Assembly (NCBI GenBank): GCA_017509155.1
Contig: JAFWQE010000226.1
Span: 1 to 34,795, forward strand
DNA from: Prevotella sp.
GTDB taxonomy: Bacteria; Bacteroidota; Bacteroidia; Bacteroidales; Bacteroidaceae
Reading direction: 5' to 3'
DNA: 34,795 bases
The position numbers were made by a program, and so were the translations under genes. Position 1 is the first letter of the stretch; the number at the start of each line of letters is the position of its first letter. The notes beneath the pieces were generated by a model. It ran no database searches. It was not told the DNA's origin and saw only the letters and a program-made list of their open reading frames with translations. Shown in pieces: positions 7,887 to 15,027 of the stretch.

Positions 7887-8281
7887 CTAATCTTTATACA
7901 CATCTGTATAGGCAATACAATTGGCAACGAATGCAACGCTTTCGATACTTAGCGGAGAAGACGGCCTGAAGGGCCAGCAGCAACCAGCCCAGGGCAACGC
8001 CCTGGGTATTATATGATGGCCTATGTACGCCCCGAAGGGGCAAAAGAATTGATTATCTTCATCTGGAAAAACGCTTTTGCCCTTCTAGGGCGTTAGTAAC
8101 ACACGACCATAGTACCCAGGGCGCTGCCCTGGGCTGGTTGCTGCTGGCCTTCCAGGCCGATTATTTCAGATGTGTATAAAGAGTAGTCCCTTCTCCTGGC
8201 TGGCCGTCTTCTCCACTAAGCATTGAAAGCGTTGCCTTCGTCGCCGATTGTGTTGATTATACAGATGTGTATAAAGATTAG
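7887..8281. mobile_element. MITE-like nested palindromic element, no coding capacity
   Basis: The ends are 24-bp perfect terminal inverted repeats (7887-7910 and 8258-8281, outermost CTAATCTTTATACACATC). Subterminal arms of about 50 bp continue the symmetry (GGAGAAGACGGCC on the left, GGCCGTCTTCTCC on the right). The core is a second palindrome: GCAGCAACCAGCCCAGGGC appears at about 7977 and again inverted at about 8146, each next to a GCCCAGGGC..CGCCCTGGG hairpin. An internal TIR-like end lies at 8167-8186. The 10-mer TCTTAGGGAA flanks the element (7877-7886 and 8286-8295), but the right copy is 4 bp away, so target duplication is uncertain. No transposase is encoded. Confidence 0.7.
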
Positions 8282-8429
8282 CCCATCTTAGGGAAAGGGC
8301 AGGGGTGTGGTTTTATGTCGTAGGAACCTCGGCAATCCTTTCAGTCGCAAAATGTTCAATTCTTGTCTGCACAGATACATGATTTCCGCCGGACGGCCAA
8401 ACTTTTTCAGGACTTTTCCTCACCATCAC

Positions 8430-8460
8430 TTTGTGGGCAAAAGAAAAATGCGTACTTTTG
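8430..8460 (+). promoter_or_regulatory. Bacteroidetes-type promoter of sufS
   Basis: TTTG at 8430-8433 and TACTTTTG at 8453-8460, with a 19-bp spacer, lie 61 bp before the sufS ATG. sufS therefore has its own transcript, separate from sufCD. Confidence 0.7.
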
Positions 8461-8470
8461 CAACGACAAA

Positions 8471-8491
8471 GCAGGAGCCCTACACTCCTGC
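8471..8491 (+). promoter_or_regulatory. Hairpin in the sufS leader
   Basis: GCAGGAG (8471-8477) pairs perfectly with CTCCTGC (8485-8491) around a 7-nt loop, inside the predicted 5' leader of sufS. It has no T-run, so it is more likely an mRNA structure than a terminator. Confidence 0.4.
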
Positions 8492-8521
8492 AATCGCTTT
8501 GCAACCTAATCTTTGCAATAT

Positions 8522-9736
8522 ATGATGTACGACATAGAAAAGGTGCGCGCGGACTTTCCTATCCTTTCGCGCGAGGTGTATAAGAGGCCACTGGTCTATC
8601 TTGACAACGGGGCGACGACGCAGAAACCGCTGTGCGTGCTCGACGCCATGCGCGAGGAATATCTGAATGTCAACGCCAACGTTCACCGCGGTGTGCACTA
8701 CCTGTCGCAGCAGGCTACCGACCTGCATGAGGCAGCCCGAGAGCGGGTGCGCCTGTTTGTGAATGCGCGCAAGACGGAGGAAATCGTCTTCACACGCGGC
8801 ACCACCGAGAGCATCAACCTCGTGGCATCGTCGTTCTGCGAAGCAATGATGAAGGAGGGCGACGAGGTGCTCGTAAGCGACATGGAGCACCACTCGAACA
8901 TCGTGCCGTGGCAGTTGCAGGCGCAGCGCCGCGGCATCGTCGTGCACCACCTGCCCATCACCGACGACGGACGGATCGACCTGAGCCTGCTGCCCTCCCT
9001 GCTGACGGAGCGCACCCGACTGGTGAGCATCACCCACGTGAGCAACGTGCTGGGCACTGTCAACCCCCTGGCCGACATCATCCGCCAGGCTCACGAGCGC
9101 AACATACCCGTTTTGGTGGACGGCGCACAGGGAGCGCCCCACCAGCGCGTCGACGTGCAGCAGCTGGACTGCGACTTCTACGCCTTCAGCGGTCATAAGA
9201 TGTACGGCCCCACGGGCATCGGCGTGCTCTACGGCAAGGAGGAGTGGCTCGACCGGCTGCCGCCCTATCAGGGAGGCGGCGAGATGATCGACCGCGTGAC
9301 GTGGGAGAAGACCACCTTCGAGCGCCTGCCGTTCAAGTTTGAGGCCGGCACACCCGACTACGTGGCCACCCACGGTCTGGCCACCGCCATTGACTACATG
9401 GAACGCCTGGGCATGGAAAACATCGTGGCCCATGAGCACGACCTCATCGGCTATGCCCTGGAACGACTGGCCGAAGTACCCGACATCCGTCTCTATGGCC
9501 CACGCGAGCGCGACGCCGTGGTGAGCTTCAACGTGGGCACCATCCACCACCTCGACATCGGCACCCTGCTCGACCGCCTCGGCATCGCCGTCCGCACCGG
9601 CCACCACTGCGCACAGCCGCTGATGGCCCGACTGGGCGTTCAGGGCACCGTGCGCGCCTCCTTTGCGCTCTACAACACACGTCAGGAGGTGGACACACTG
9701 GTGGAAGGACTCATCCGCGTGAGCCGAATGTTCTGA
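8522..9736 (+). CDS. sufS: Cysteine desulfurase SufS
   Basis: A 404-residue PLP-dependent class V aminotransferase-fold enzyme that removes sulfur from cysteine for Fe-S cluster assembly. The PLP lysine lies in SGHKMYGPTG (Lys226 from this start); the catalytic cysteine is in RTGHHCAQPLM (Cys363), the SufS/CsdA arrangement rather than IscS. YLDNGATTQKP and HRGVHYLSQQATDLHEAARE are typical SufS blocks. The ATG at 8522 (or the adjacent one at 8525) fits the family start; an in-frame TTG at 8513 is unnecessary. It has its own promoter and lies 3.2 kb from sufCD, separated by the ECF operon and a repeat field. No SufE/SufU gene is nearby. Confidence 0.96.
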   Translation: MMYDIEKVRADFPILSREVYKRPLVYLDNGATTQKPLCVLDAMREEYLNVNANVHRGVHYLSQQATDLHEAARERVRLFVNARKTEEIVFTRGTTESINLVASSFCEAMMKEGDEVLVSDMEHHSNIVPWQLQAQRRGIVVHHLPITDDGRIDLSLLPSLLTERTRLVSITHVSNVLGTVNPLADIIRQAHERNIPVLVDGAQGAPHQRVDVQQLDCDFYAFSGHKMYGPTGIGVLYGKEEWLDRLPPYQGGGEMIDRVTWEKTTFERLPFKFEAGTPDYVATHGLATAIDYMERLGMENIVAHEHDLIGYALERLAEVPDIRLYGPRERDAVVSFNVGTIHHLDIGTLLDRLGIAVRTGHHCAQPLMARLGVQGTVRASFALYNTRQEVDTLVEGLIRVSRMF

Positions 9737-9825
9737 GGCATCTGCAACATCGGCGACTCAAAAGCGCAGATTTCCGACAAGTAAACCGTCAATGTTACGC
9801 CTTCAATCTGCCGTTTTTCCGAAAC

Positions 9826-9935
9826 AAATCCATTGATTTTGTCGAACAATTCCATTGATTTCGTTCAACGATTCCATTGACTTCGTTCAACGATTCCATT
9901 GACTTCGTTCAACGATTCCATTGACTTCGTTGCTC
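9826..9935. repeat. Tandem array of five 22-bp units
   Basis: Units start at 9826, 9848, 9870, 9892 and 9914. The consensus begins GATTCCATTGACTTCGTTCA and ends AC; units 3 and 4 are identical and the outer ones diverge. The array lies between convergent sufS and the acid phosphatase. It is preceded by a short leader (CTGCCGTTTTTCCGAAACAA) that also precedes the related array at 20843. There are no unique spacers. Confidence 0.95.
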
Positions 9936-10000
9936 GAAAACGCCAGAAAAGGCCTTGGAAAGTGCTGGTTTTCAGGCCCGATTCTGCCATATTGCTACCA

Positions 10001-10030
10001 TAAGAAAAGGGCGGATACGCCGATCCGCCC
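10001..10030 (-). terminator. Rho-independent terminator of the acid phosphatase gene
   Basis: On the minus strand an 8-bp stem (10030-10023 with 10016-10009, GGGCGGAT/ATCCGCCC) is followed by TTTTCTTA. It lies 40 bp after the phosphatase stop. Confidence 0.75.
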
Positions 10031-10071
10031 CTACATTTCATTAGCATAAATGATTCCTTGAACAGGAAGTC

Positions 10072-10926
10072 TTACTTGACAACGACCTTCTGACCGTTCT
10101 CTATGACCACGCCGCGCGTGCTTTCAGTGGCCTGCATACCGTCGGTTCGGTAGGCGCGTGTGGCGGGATGCTCCACGACGACTGCACTCTGTACGTTGCT
10201 GCCCTGCCCGGTCTTCTCGGCATATTCGGCCTGTGCCTTCTTCATCTGTGCGATGAACTCGGGGCTGCCCTGCAGTGCGCAGAAGCCGATGCTGGCGGCA
10301 GTGCGGCTGGCATCAACGTCGCTCTGCCAGTGAGCGCCCACGATGACGCGGCTGTTGCAGTAGTCCCATCCACGGCTGAAGACGAGTTCGGCGCGCTGCG
10401 GTGCTATCTGAGCCAGGAGAAGCGAGATGGTCCATCCGCGCAGACTGTGGCCCGAGGGATAGCTACCCTCTCCGCGCAGTTCGTCTTCCTCGTGGGAAGG
10501 CATCGAGTCGTCAAAACGCTCGAAGGGGCGCTGACGGTGATAGAAGGCCTTGGTTTCCTTGCGCATGGGGTCGGTGGTGGCCAGACTCGACTCCATCAGC
10601 TTCCAGATTTCGGGCGTATTGGTGGGGTTGATCTCCAGTCCGAAGGCATCTTTCCACTGCAGGAAGAGCTTGGCATGGTCGTCCCACTCAGCATCGGCGA
10701 TGGCCAATGCCACACGGTCGGGGTCCTGGCGCTGCTGCTTTCCCCAGCCATAGCGCACCACATCGTTGGCAAACTCTGGGCTGTCGAAGGCGGGCGGGGC
10801 GGGCATAATGTCAATCAGTTTTGGCAGCTGGTCGAGCTGCAGATAAGGAGTCGCGGTGTCGTCCTGTGCCCAACTGCTCATGCTCATCAAGGCAGCTGCG
10901 GCCATCATCAATAATTTCTTCATCAT
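10072..10926 (-). CDS. Class A non-specific acid phosphatase (PAP2 superfamily)
   Basis: A 284-residue secreted phosphatase with a cleavable signal peptide (about residues 1-20, ending SSWA). The three-part PAP2 signature is complete: KxxxxxxRP at Lys126-Pro134, PSGH at 157-160 (in GSYPSGHSLRG, the class A form), and SRxxxxxHxxxD at Ser192-Asp203. It should hydrolyse phosphomonoesters in the periplasm or at the surface. After the catalytic domain a tail of about 24 residues (TDGMQATESTRGVVIENGQK and VVVK) resembles the end of Bacteroidetes sorting domains. Two adjacent ATG codons occur at the start. It has its own promoter and terminator, and is convergent with sufS. Confidence 0.93.
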   Translation of the reverse strand: MMKKLLMMAAAALMSMSSWAQDDTATPYLQLDQLPKLIDIMPAPPAFDSPEFANDVVRYGWGKQQRQDPDRVALAIADAEWDDHAKLFLQWKDAFGLEINPTNTPEIWKLMESSLATTDPMRKETKAFYHRQRPFERFDDSMPSHEEDELRGEGSYPSGHSLRGWTISLLLAQIAPQRAELVFSRGWDYCNSRVIVGAHWQSDVDASRTAASIGFCALQGSPEFIAQMKKAQAEYAEKTGQGSNVQSAVVVEHPATRAYRTDGMQATESTRGVVIENGQKVVVK

Positions 10927-10972
10927 TGCTTTCTTTTTTCTTAGAGTTAACCTTACTGTTTGTTATAATCTG

Positions 10973-11003
10973 CAAAGGTACGAATAATCCGCGTAACCGG
11001 CAA
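10973..11003 (-). promoter_or_regulatory. Bacteroidetes-type promoter of the acid phosphatase gene
   Basis: On the minus strand TACCTTTG (10980-10973) has TTG (11003-11001) exactly 20 bp upstream. The predicted leader is about 40 nt. Confidence 0.8.
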
Positions 11004-11135
11004 GCGTTTTCGGAAGATTAACACATGCAACGGCCCGCGCTCAAGTGAAGAAGTTGCAGAGAACTCCTGCTCATGGCCAAGCTCACAAGACACTGGACGC
11101 TCTGCTTGCTGAGAACTCCCGAAAGCAAAGCAAAC

Positions 11136-11171
11136 AAAAACCGCCGAGACAACACAGAGCTGTCTCGGCGG
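11136..11171 (-). terminator. Terminator of the toxin-antitoxin operon
   Basis: A perfect 11-bp stem (CCGCCGAGACA / TGTCTCGGCGG, 11141-11151 and 11161-11171) is followed on the minus strand by TTTTTG (11140-11135), 26 bp beyond the toxin stop. Confidence 0.9.
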
Positions 11172-11196
11172 ATGCTTTTGTATGAGGACATGAGTG

Positions 11197-11469
11197 TCAG
11201 AATAAGTCGGAATGAGTGCCTGTCTGCAAGAAGAGCAACGTCAGTTCCATGTCATTCTGCTGCCACGTCATCAGCCAGTTAGGCTGTATATGACATTCCC
11301 ATGTTTCGACCTTTTGGTTGGTCAGTTTGTGGGGATGGTACTTTGGGGGAAGCGTTCCGCTAGTGGCGAGGAGGGTCACTACATCCTTTATCAGCTGTAT
11401 GTCCAGCCCACGTTTTTTACACCGTTTCAAGTCCTTTTCGAAGCGTTTCGTGTAGCCGATACGATACAT
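11197..11469 (-). CDS. YafQ-family mRNA interferase toxin, one catalytic residue changed
   Basis: A 90-residue RelE/YafQ-fold protein that would cleave mRNA on the ribosome. Family features visible are YTKRFEKDLKR, the YHPHKLT segment (His45, His47), ECHIQPNW (His60) and the ending TGTHSDLF (His86). Aligned with E. coli YafQ (His50, His63, Asp67, His87), the position equivalent to Asp67 is Asn64 (PNW instead of PDW), which may lower activity. The ATG at 11469 is 1 nt after the antitoxin stop and matches the family start; a longer frame would overlap the antitoxin. The antitoxin-first order and tight coupling are typical. Confidence 0.88.
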   Translation of the reverse strand: MYRIGYTKRFEKDLKRCKKRGLDIQLIKDVVTLLATSGTLPPKYHPHKLTNQKVETWECHIQPNWLMTWQQNDMELTLLFLQTGTHSDLF

Positions 11470-11470
11470 G

Positions 11471-11701
11471 TTAGCCGAGGATTTGATTGAACATATCATC
11501 CACGTTGTCCGCATGGAACACACGTCCACACTCTACATCGTCAAGCGCTTCACGGAATGCAGTCGTCTTGCTGATGTCAGACTTTTGGGGTTTTGATTCC
11601 TTCTGAATCTTCACCGACGCAACACCTACAAGCATCTTGCAGGCCTGCTTCACCTTAGATACAAGGCTCTCGTCGGGAACGTGTAAGACTATCGTTGCCA
11701 T
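11471..11701 (-). CDS. Antitoxin partner of the YafQ-like toxin
   Basis: A 76-residue acidic protein directly upstream of the toxin, with a 1-nt gap. The N-terminus MATIVLHVPDESLVSKVKQA resembles a short beta-strand plus helix dimerisation region, as in the small antitoxins found with YafQ in Bacteroidales (DUF2683-like). The C-terminal part (EALDDVECGRVFHADNVDDM) is acidic and likely wraps the toxin. No clear DNA-binding motif is seen; autoregulation is assumed only from the family. A -7 box lies 31 bp upstream. Confidence 0.8.
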   Translation of the reverse strand: MATIVLHVPDESLVSKVKQACKMLVGVASVKIQKESKPQKSDISKTTAFREALDDVECGRVFHADNVDDMFNQILG

Positions 11702-11731
11702 GGCTATCCTTTCTTTTTATTGTTTCGTGTG

Positions 11732-11739
11732 CAAAGTTA
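11732..11739 (-). promoter_or_regulatory. -7 box of the toxin-antitoxin operon
   Basis: TAACTTTG on the minus strand, 30 bp before the antitoxin start. No convincing TTG at -33. Confidence 0.5.
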
Positions 11740-11837
11740 GAAAAAAAGAACGAAGTATGAAACATGAAGCATGAAGTATTTTCTAAAATACACTTTTTTT
11801 AGAGATCATCGGCGACCAAAATACCAACTTTTGAGTA

Positions 11838-11868
11838 TTGCGCGGCTTTCGCGAAAGGCGTACCTTTG
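11838..11868 (+). promoter_or_regulatory. Bacteroidetes-type promoter of the porin/imelysin locus
   Basis: TTG (11838-11840) and TACCTTTG (11861-11868) with a 20-bp spacer. The leader is about 95 nt and contains a purine-rich stretch (GATGAA/GGATGAA, 11890-11925) that is the complement of the CATCCTTCATCC repeats at 13382-13513. Confidence 0.8.
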
Positions 11869-11970
11869 CAGCCGCATTCATCCATTAACGATGAAGAACG
11901 AGGATGAAAAAGGAAGGATGAAAGAGGACTTGTTTAAAGTATACATAATTATATAAGAAAGAAAGACAAG

Positions 11971-13293
11971 ATGAAAATGAATAAAAAAGCACTTGCTCAC
12001 GACGCACGATTCTCTCTCATAGCTTTGCTGATGCTCGCTGCGCAGACACTGAATGCGCAGACCCATGCCGTCGACAGCGTCATGGAACATGCGGGCGGAC
12101 ACCGGCTGAGCGTGGGCGGATATGGAGAAGTGGGCTTCACACGCAACTTCTTCAGCGACCACGTGAGCCGCTACAGTCAGCCCGAGGAGCACAAGGACGA
12201 CCCCAGCCACGGCAAGTTCGACCTGCCACACGTGGTGGTTTACCTGGGCTATGACTTCGGCCACGGCTGGACAATGGGCACAGAGATAGAGTTCGAACAC
12301 GGCGGCAACGGACTCGCCTACGAGAAAGAAGACGAGGAAGGCGGCGAATGGGAGCAGGAAGTGGAGAAAGGCGGCGAGGTGGAACTGGAGCAGTTCTGGA
12401 TTCAGAAGTCGTTTTCGAGGCAGCTGAACCTGCGCCTCGGCCACATCGTGGTGCCCGTTGGACTGAACAACGCCCACCACGAACCCCTGAACTTCTTTAC
12501 CGTATACCGTCCCGAAGGCGAGAACACCATCATGCCGAGCACGTGGCATCAGACGGGCGTAAGCCTGTGGGGACGCACCGGAAGCTTCCGTTATGAGGCA
12601 CAGCTGCTGGCAGGTCTCAACGCCGATCAGTTCACCAATACGGGCTGGATTCACAAAGGACACAAGAGTCCGCTGGAATACGACGTGGCCAACAAATACG
12701 GTGTGGCCGCCCGCATTGACAACTACAGCATTGCCGGACTGCGCATCGGCCTGAGCGGATACTATGGCCACAGCATCGGAAACACCTATCCCGCCGAGAA
12801 AAACGGCGCAAGTGCCACCTATAAAGGGCGAGTGGCCATCGGTGCCTTCGACTTCACCTACAACGCCCACAACTGGATTGTGCGCGGTCAGGCGGACTAT
12901 GGCTACCTGGGCGACGCCGAACAGCTGAAATATATGTACAACCGCAAGAACTCCAAATCGCCCTTCAAGCACTCGGCCTTTGTCAGCGGCAACGCCTACG
13001 CCTTGGGCATTGAGGCCGGCTACGACGTGTTCTCGCAGATCGCACAGATGAGGGCTGCGCAGAAAAAGCTCTATGTGTTCGGACGCTTTGAGAGCTACAA
13101 CCCCTACGCATCCGACACGAAGGGCGTGAGCTACGACTACACTTCCGTGAAGCGAATGGCCGCCGGCGTGAACTATTATCCGGTTAAACAGATAGCCATC
13201 AAGGCAGAATACAGCCACCGGTTCCTCAAGAGCAAGTACAACGATGAGCCATCGGTGAGCATCGGAGTGGCCTACGAAGGGTTCTTCCTCTGA
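11971..13293 (+). CDS. Outer-membrane porin-like beta-barrel protein
   Basis: A 440-residue protein with a signal peptide (cleavage likely after TLNAQ, about residue 30). GGYGEVGFTRNF at about 49 marks the first strand. Alternating strands follow throughout, and the protein ends with a strand terminating in Phe-Leu (VGVAYEGFFL-like), as in outer-membrane barrels. RLGHIVVPVGLNNAHHEP resembles phosphate-selective porin O/P-type proteins. It probably lets small solutes or metal ions pass the outer membrane. A Glu-rich extracellular-type loop (EKEDEEGGEWEQEVEKGGEV) and many His residues (YSQPEEHKDDPSHGKF) could bind metal, which is inferred. It is first in a locus with an imelysin lipoprotein, a di-haem protein and a cytochrome c synthase. 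Confidence 0.8.
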   Translation: MKMNKKALAHDARFSLIALLMLAAQTLNAQTHAVDSVMEHAGGHRLSVGGYGEVGFTRNFFSDHVSRYSQPEEHKDDPSHGKFDLPHVVVYLGYDFGHGWTMGTEIEFEHGGNGLAYEKEDEEGGEWEQEVEKGGEVELEQFWIQKSFSRQLNLRLGHIVVPVGLNNAHHEPLNFFTVYRPEGENTIMPSTWHQTGVSLWGRTGSFRYEAQLLAGLNADQFTNTGWIHKGHKSPLEYDVANKYGVAARIDNYSIAGLRIGLSGYYGHSIGNTYPAEKNGASATYKGRVAIGAFDFTYNAHNWIVRGQADYGYLGDAEQLKYMYNRKNSKSPFKHSAFVSGNAYALGIEAGYDVFSQIAQMRAAQKKLYVFGRFESYNPYASDTKGVSYDYTSVKRMAAGVNYYPVKQIAIKAEYSHRFLKSKYNDEPSVSIGVAYEGFFL

Positions 13294-13300
13294 GGCGTTT

Positions 13301-13321
13301 CCCTGCGGAAATACCGCAGGG
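13301..13321 (+). promoter_or_regulatory. Intercistronic hairpin after the porin gene
   Basis: CCCTGCGG (13301-13308) pairs with CCGCAGGG (13314-13321) around AAATA, 8 bp after the porin stop. There is no T-run, so it may stabilise the upstream mRNA or attenuate read-through. Confidence 0.5.
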
Positions 13322-13381
13322 CACGGGACCAGACGGAAGAAAGAGACGGACAACGCCCCCTCTTGCATCCTCCATCCCTCA

Positions 13382-13513
13382 AAAGTAACAAGCCATCATC
13401 CTTCATCCATCACCCTTCATCCAACAAAGTAACAAGCCATCATCCTTCATCCATCACCCTTCATCCCCCAAAGCAACAAACCCTCATCCTTCATCCATCA
13501 TCATTCATCCAAC
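13382..13513. repeat. Three 44-bp tandem units rich in CATCCTTCATCC
   Basis: Units begin at 13382, 13426 and 13470 with AAAG.AACAA.CC.TCATCC, then CATCA.. and TTCATCC. The first two are nearly identical. They fill the gap between the porin and imelysin genes and end about 40 bp before the imelysin ATG. Confidence 0.85.
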
Positions 13514-13553
13514 AACCCCCCAAGCATTCATCATCAATTACAATATCAAAGAA

Positions 13554-14876
13554 ATGAAAAAGTATTTAATCTTTCCGATGGCCCTTCTGATGGGCACACT
13601 GTGTTTCACGTCGTGTAGCGACGATGACGACGAAAAAGAAAACAACAGCGAGTTCAGCATCATCACCACGACTCCGCTCGTTGATGAGGACTCTTACGCC
13701 GCCAACACTGTAGAAGCCAACTACAGCAACAAGCAATTTGGCAACGCTTCCATGGACGCCTGCGACGACCTGGCCAGCCAGCTTGTCAGGGCCAACAGCA
13801 TTATTGCCTCGTCGAAACTCACCGACAAGCAGCAGGAGTATCTCTACAAAGTGCTTGAGAACCTGGTGAGCAACGTGATTGTTCCCACCTATACAAAGCT
13901 GGCCGACGAGACGGAAGCCTTGGAGAAGACACTCAACGGACTGACCGTGAGCAGCATCACGCAGGCACAGATCAACTCGGCATGTGCCGACTTTAAGGAA
14001 GCCCGCAAGTACTGGGAACGCAGCGAAGCCTTCCTGGGCGGAGCAGCTGCCGACTTCGATATTGACCCGACCATCGACTCATGGCCACTCAACCGTTCGC
14101 TGCTTCTCGACTATTTCAACAACGGAATGAACGACGAGATGCTTGAAGACGCCACCATCCTGGGCTTCCACGCACTGGAGTTCATCCTCTTCCGCAACGG
14201 TCAGCCCCGCAAGGTGGCCGAGTTCCAGGGCAACGACACATACGTCAACTTCGAGAAAATCAGCGGAGAGCAGGAGCTGCGCTACGCCCAGACCATCTGC
14301 AAACTGCTGAAGGAGCGCACCTTCCAGCTCCAAGTGGCATGGGAAGGCGAGAAGAATGCCAGCCGCGCTGCCGTGGTGAAGGCCGCCAAACTCGACTATA
14401 CCACCGAGAACGGACTGTCGTTTGGCGACAATCTTACACAGGCCGGCAAAAACAGCAAGAGCTCCTTTGCCACGCTCGAAGCAGCCATTGCCCAGATCCT
14501 TAGCAACGATGAGGGCAGCTGCTTCGGCATCTGCAACGAGGTGGGAACGGCAAAGATTGCCAACCCCTTCGCCAATGCCGACATCGCATACGTGGAGTCG
14601 CCCTACAGCTATAACTCCATCACCGACTTCAGCGACAACATCCGCTCCATCCGAAACATCTGGCTCGGCTCCACCGACAAGAAGGCCAGCGCCTACAGTT
14701 TCCACACATTCTTTGCCAGCGTCAGGAACGATGCCGTGAACAATGCCGTGGAGAAAGCCTATGTGGACGCCATTGCCGGCATCAGCAACATGCCGTCGCC
14801 CTTCGTAAAATACTGCAGCGTGGTGTGGGGAAAGAGCTTCGATGACCCCGACAACTGGGAGTCTATCACCGAGTAA
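13554..14876 (+). CDS. Imelysin-family (M75-like) surface lipoprotein
   Basis: A 440-residue protein of the imelysin/EfeO-like family. The lipoprotein signal ends at FTSC (Cys21), directly followed by SDDDDEKEN, the acidic lipoprotein export signal that sends Bacteroidetes lipoproteins to the cell surface. The family motif GxHxxE is present as GFHALEF (His206, Glu209). Other family blocks are ARKYWERSEAFLGGAAADFD and IDSWPLN. Known members are implicated in iron or haem-related metal binding; the peptidase activity implied by the M75 name is doubtful. It lies between an outer-membrane porin and a di-haem lipoprotein, supporting a surface metal-uptake or redox role. The start at 13554 is preceded by an AT-rich leader. 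Confidence 0.92.
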   Translation: MKKYLIFPMALLMGTLCFTSCSDDDDEKENNSEFSIITTTPLVDEDSYAANTVEANYSNKQFGNASMDACDDLASQLVRANSIIASSKLTDKQQEYLYKVLENLVSNVIVPTYTKLADETEALEKTLNGLTVSSITQAQINSACADFKEARKYWERSEAFLGGAAADFDIDPTIDSWPLNRSLLLDYFNNGMNDEMLEDATILGFHALEFILFRNGQPRKVAEFQGNDTYVNFEKISGEQELRYAQTICKLLKERTFQLQVAWEGEKNASRAAVVKAAKLDYTTENGLSFGDNLTQAGKNSKSSFATLEAAIAQILSNDEGSCFGICNEVGTAKIANPFANADIAYVESPYSYNSITDFSDNIRSIRNIWLGSTDKKASAYSFHTFFASVRNDAVNNAVEKAYVDAIAGISNMPSPFVKYCSVVWGKSFDDPDNWESITE

Positions 14877-14907
14877 TAGACCGCGGCTGAAGTCCCCGAC
14901 GGGGAAA

Positions 14908-14967
14908 GAGTTGCAGGAGTTCAGAAAGTTCAGAAGCCTGAGACATCGTCTGAAACTCCTGCAACTC
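14908..14967. repeat. 14-bp inverted repeat between imelysin and di-haem genes
   Basis: GAGTTGCAGGAGTT (14908-14921) and AACTCCTGCAACTC (14954-14967) are perfect complements. It is the same family as the element at 5348-5452. There is no T-run. Confidence 0.75.
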
Positions 14968-15027
14968 CCGCGCTTCTGCGGTTCCATATACAAAACATTG
15001 TGCAATCTCTAATCAATAACAATTATC

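Noticed and set aside
9826-9935. CRISPR array
   Set aside because: The 22-bp units are contiguous, with no unique spacers, and no cas genes are present. The same holds for 20843-20930, 22938-23146 and 13382-13513.
11878-13368. A 496-codon minus-strand open frame opposite the porin gene
   Set aside because: It is antisense to a well-supported porin gene. Its composition (Val/His/Leu-rich) is what G/C-ending codons give in reverse. The same applies to long antisense frames opposite sufD, sufS, the di-haem gene, the synthase, eno and the MoxR gene.
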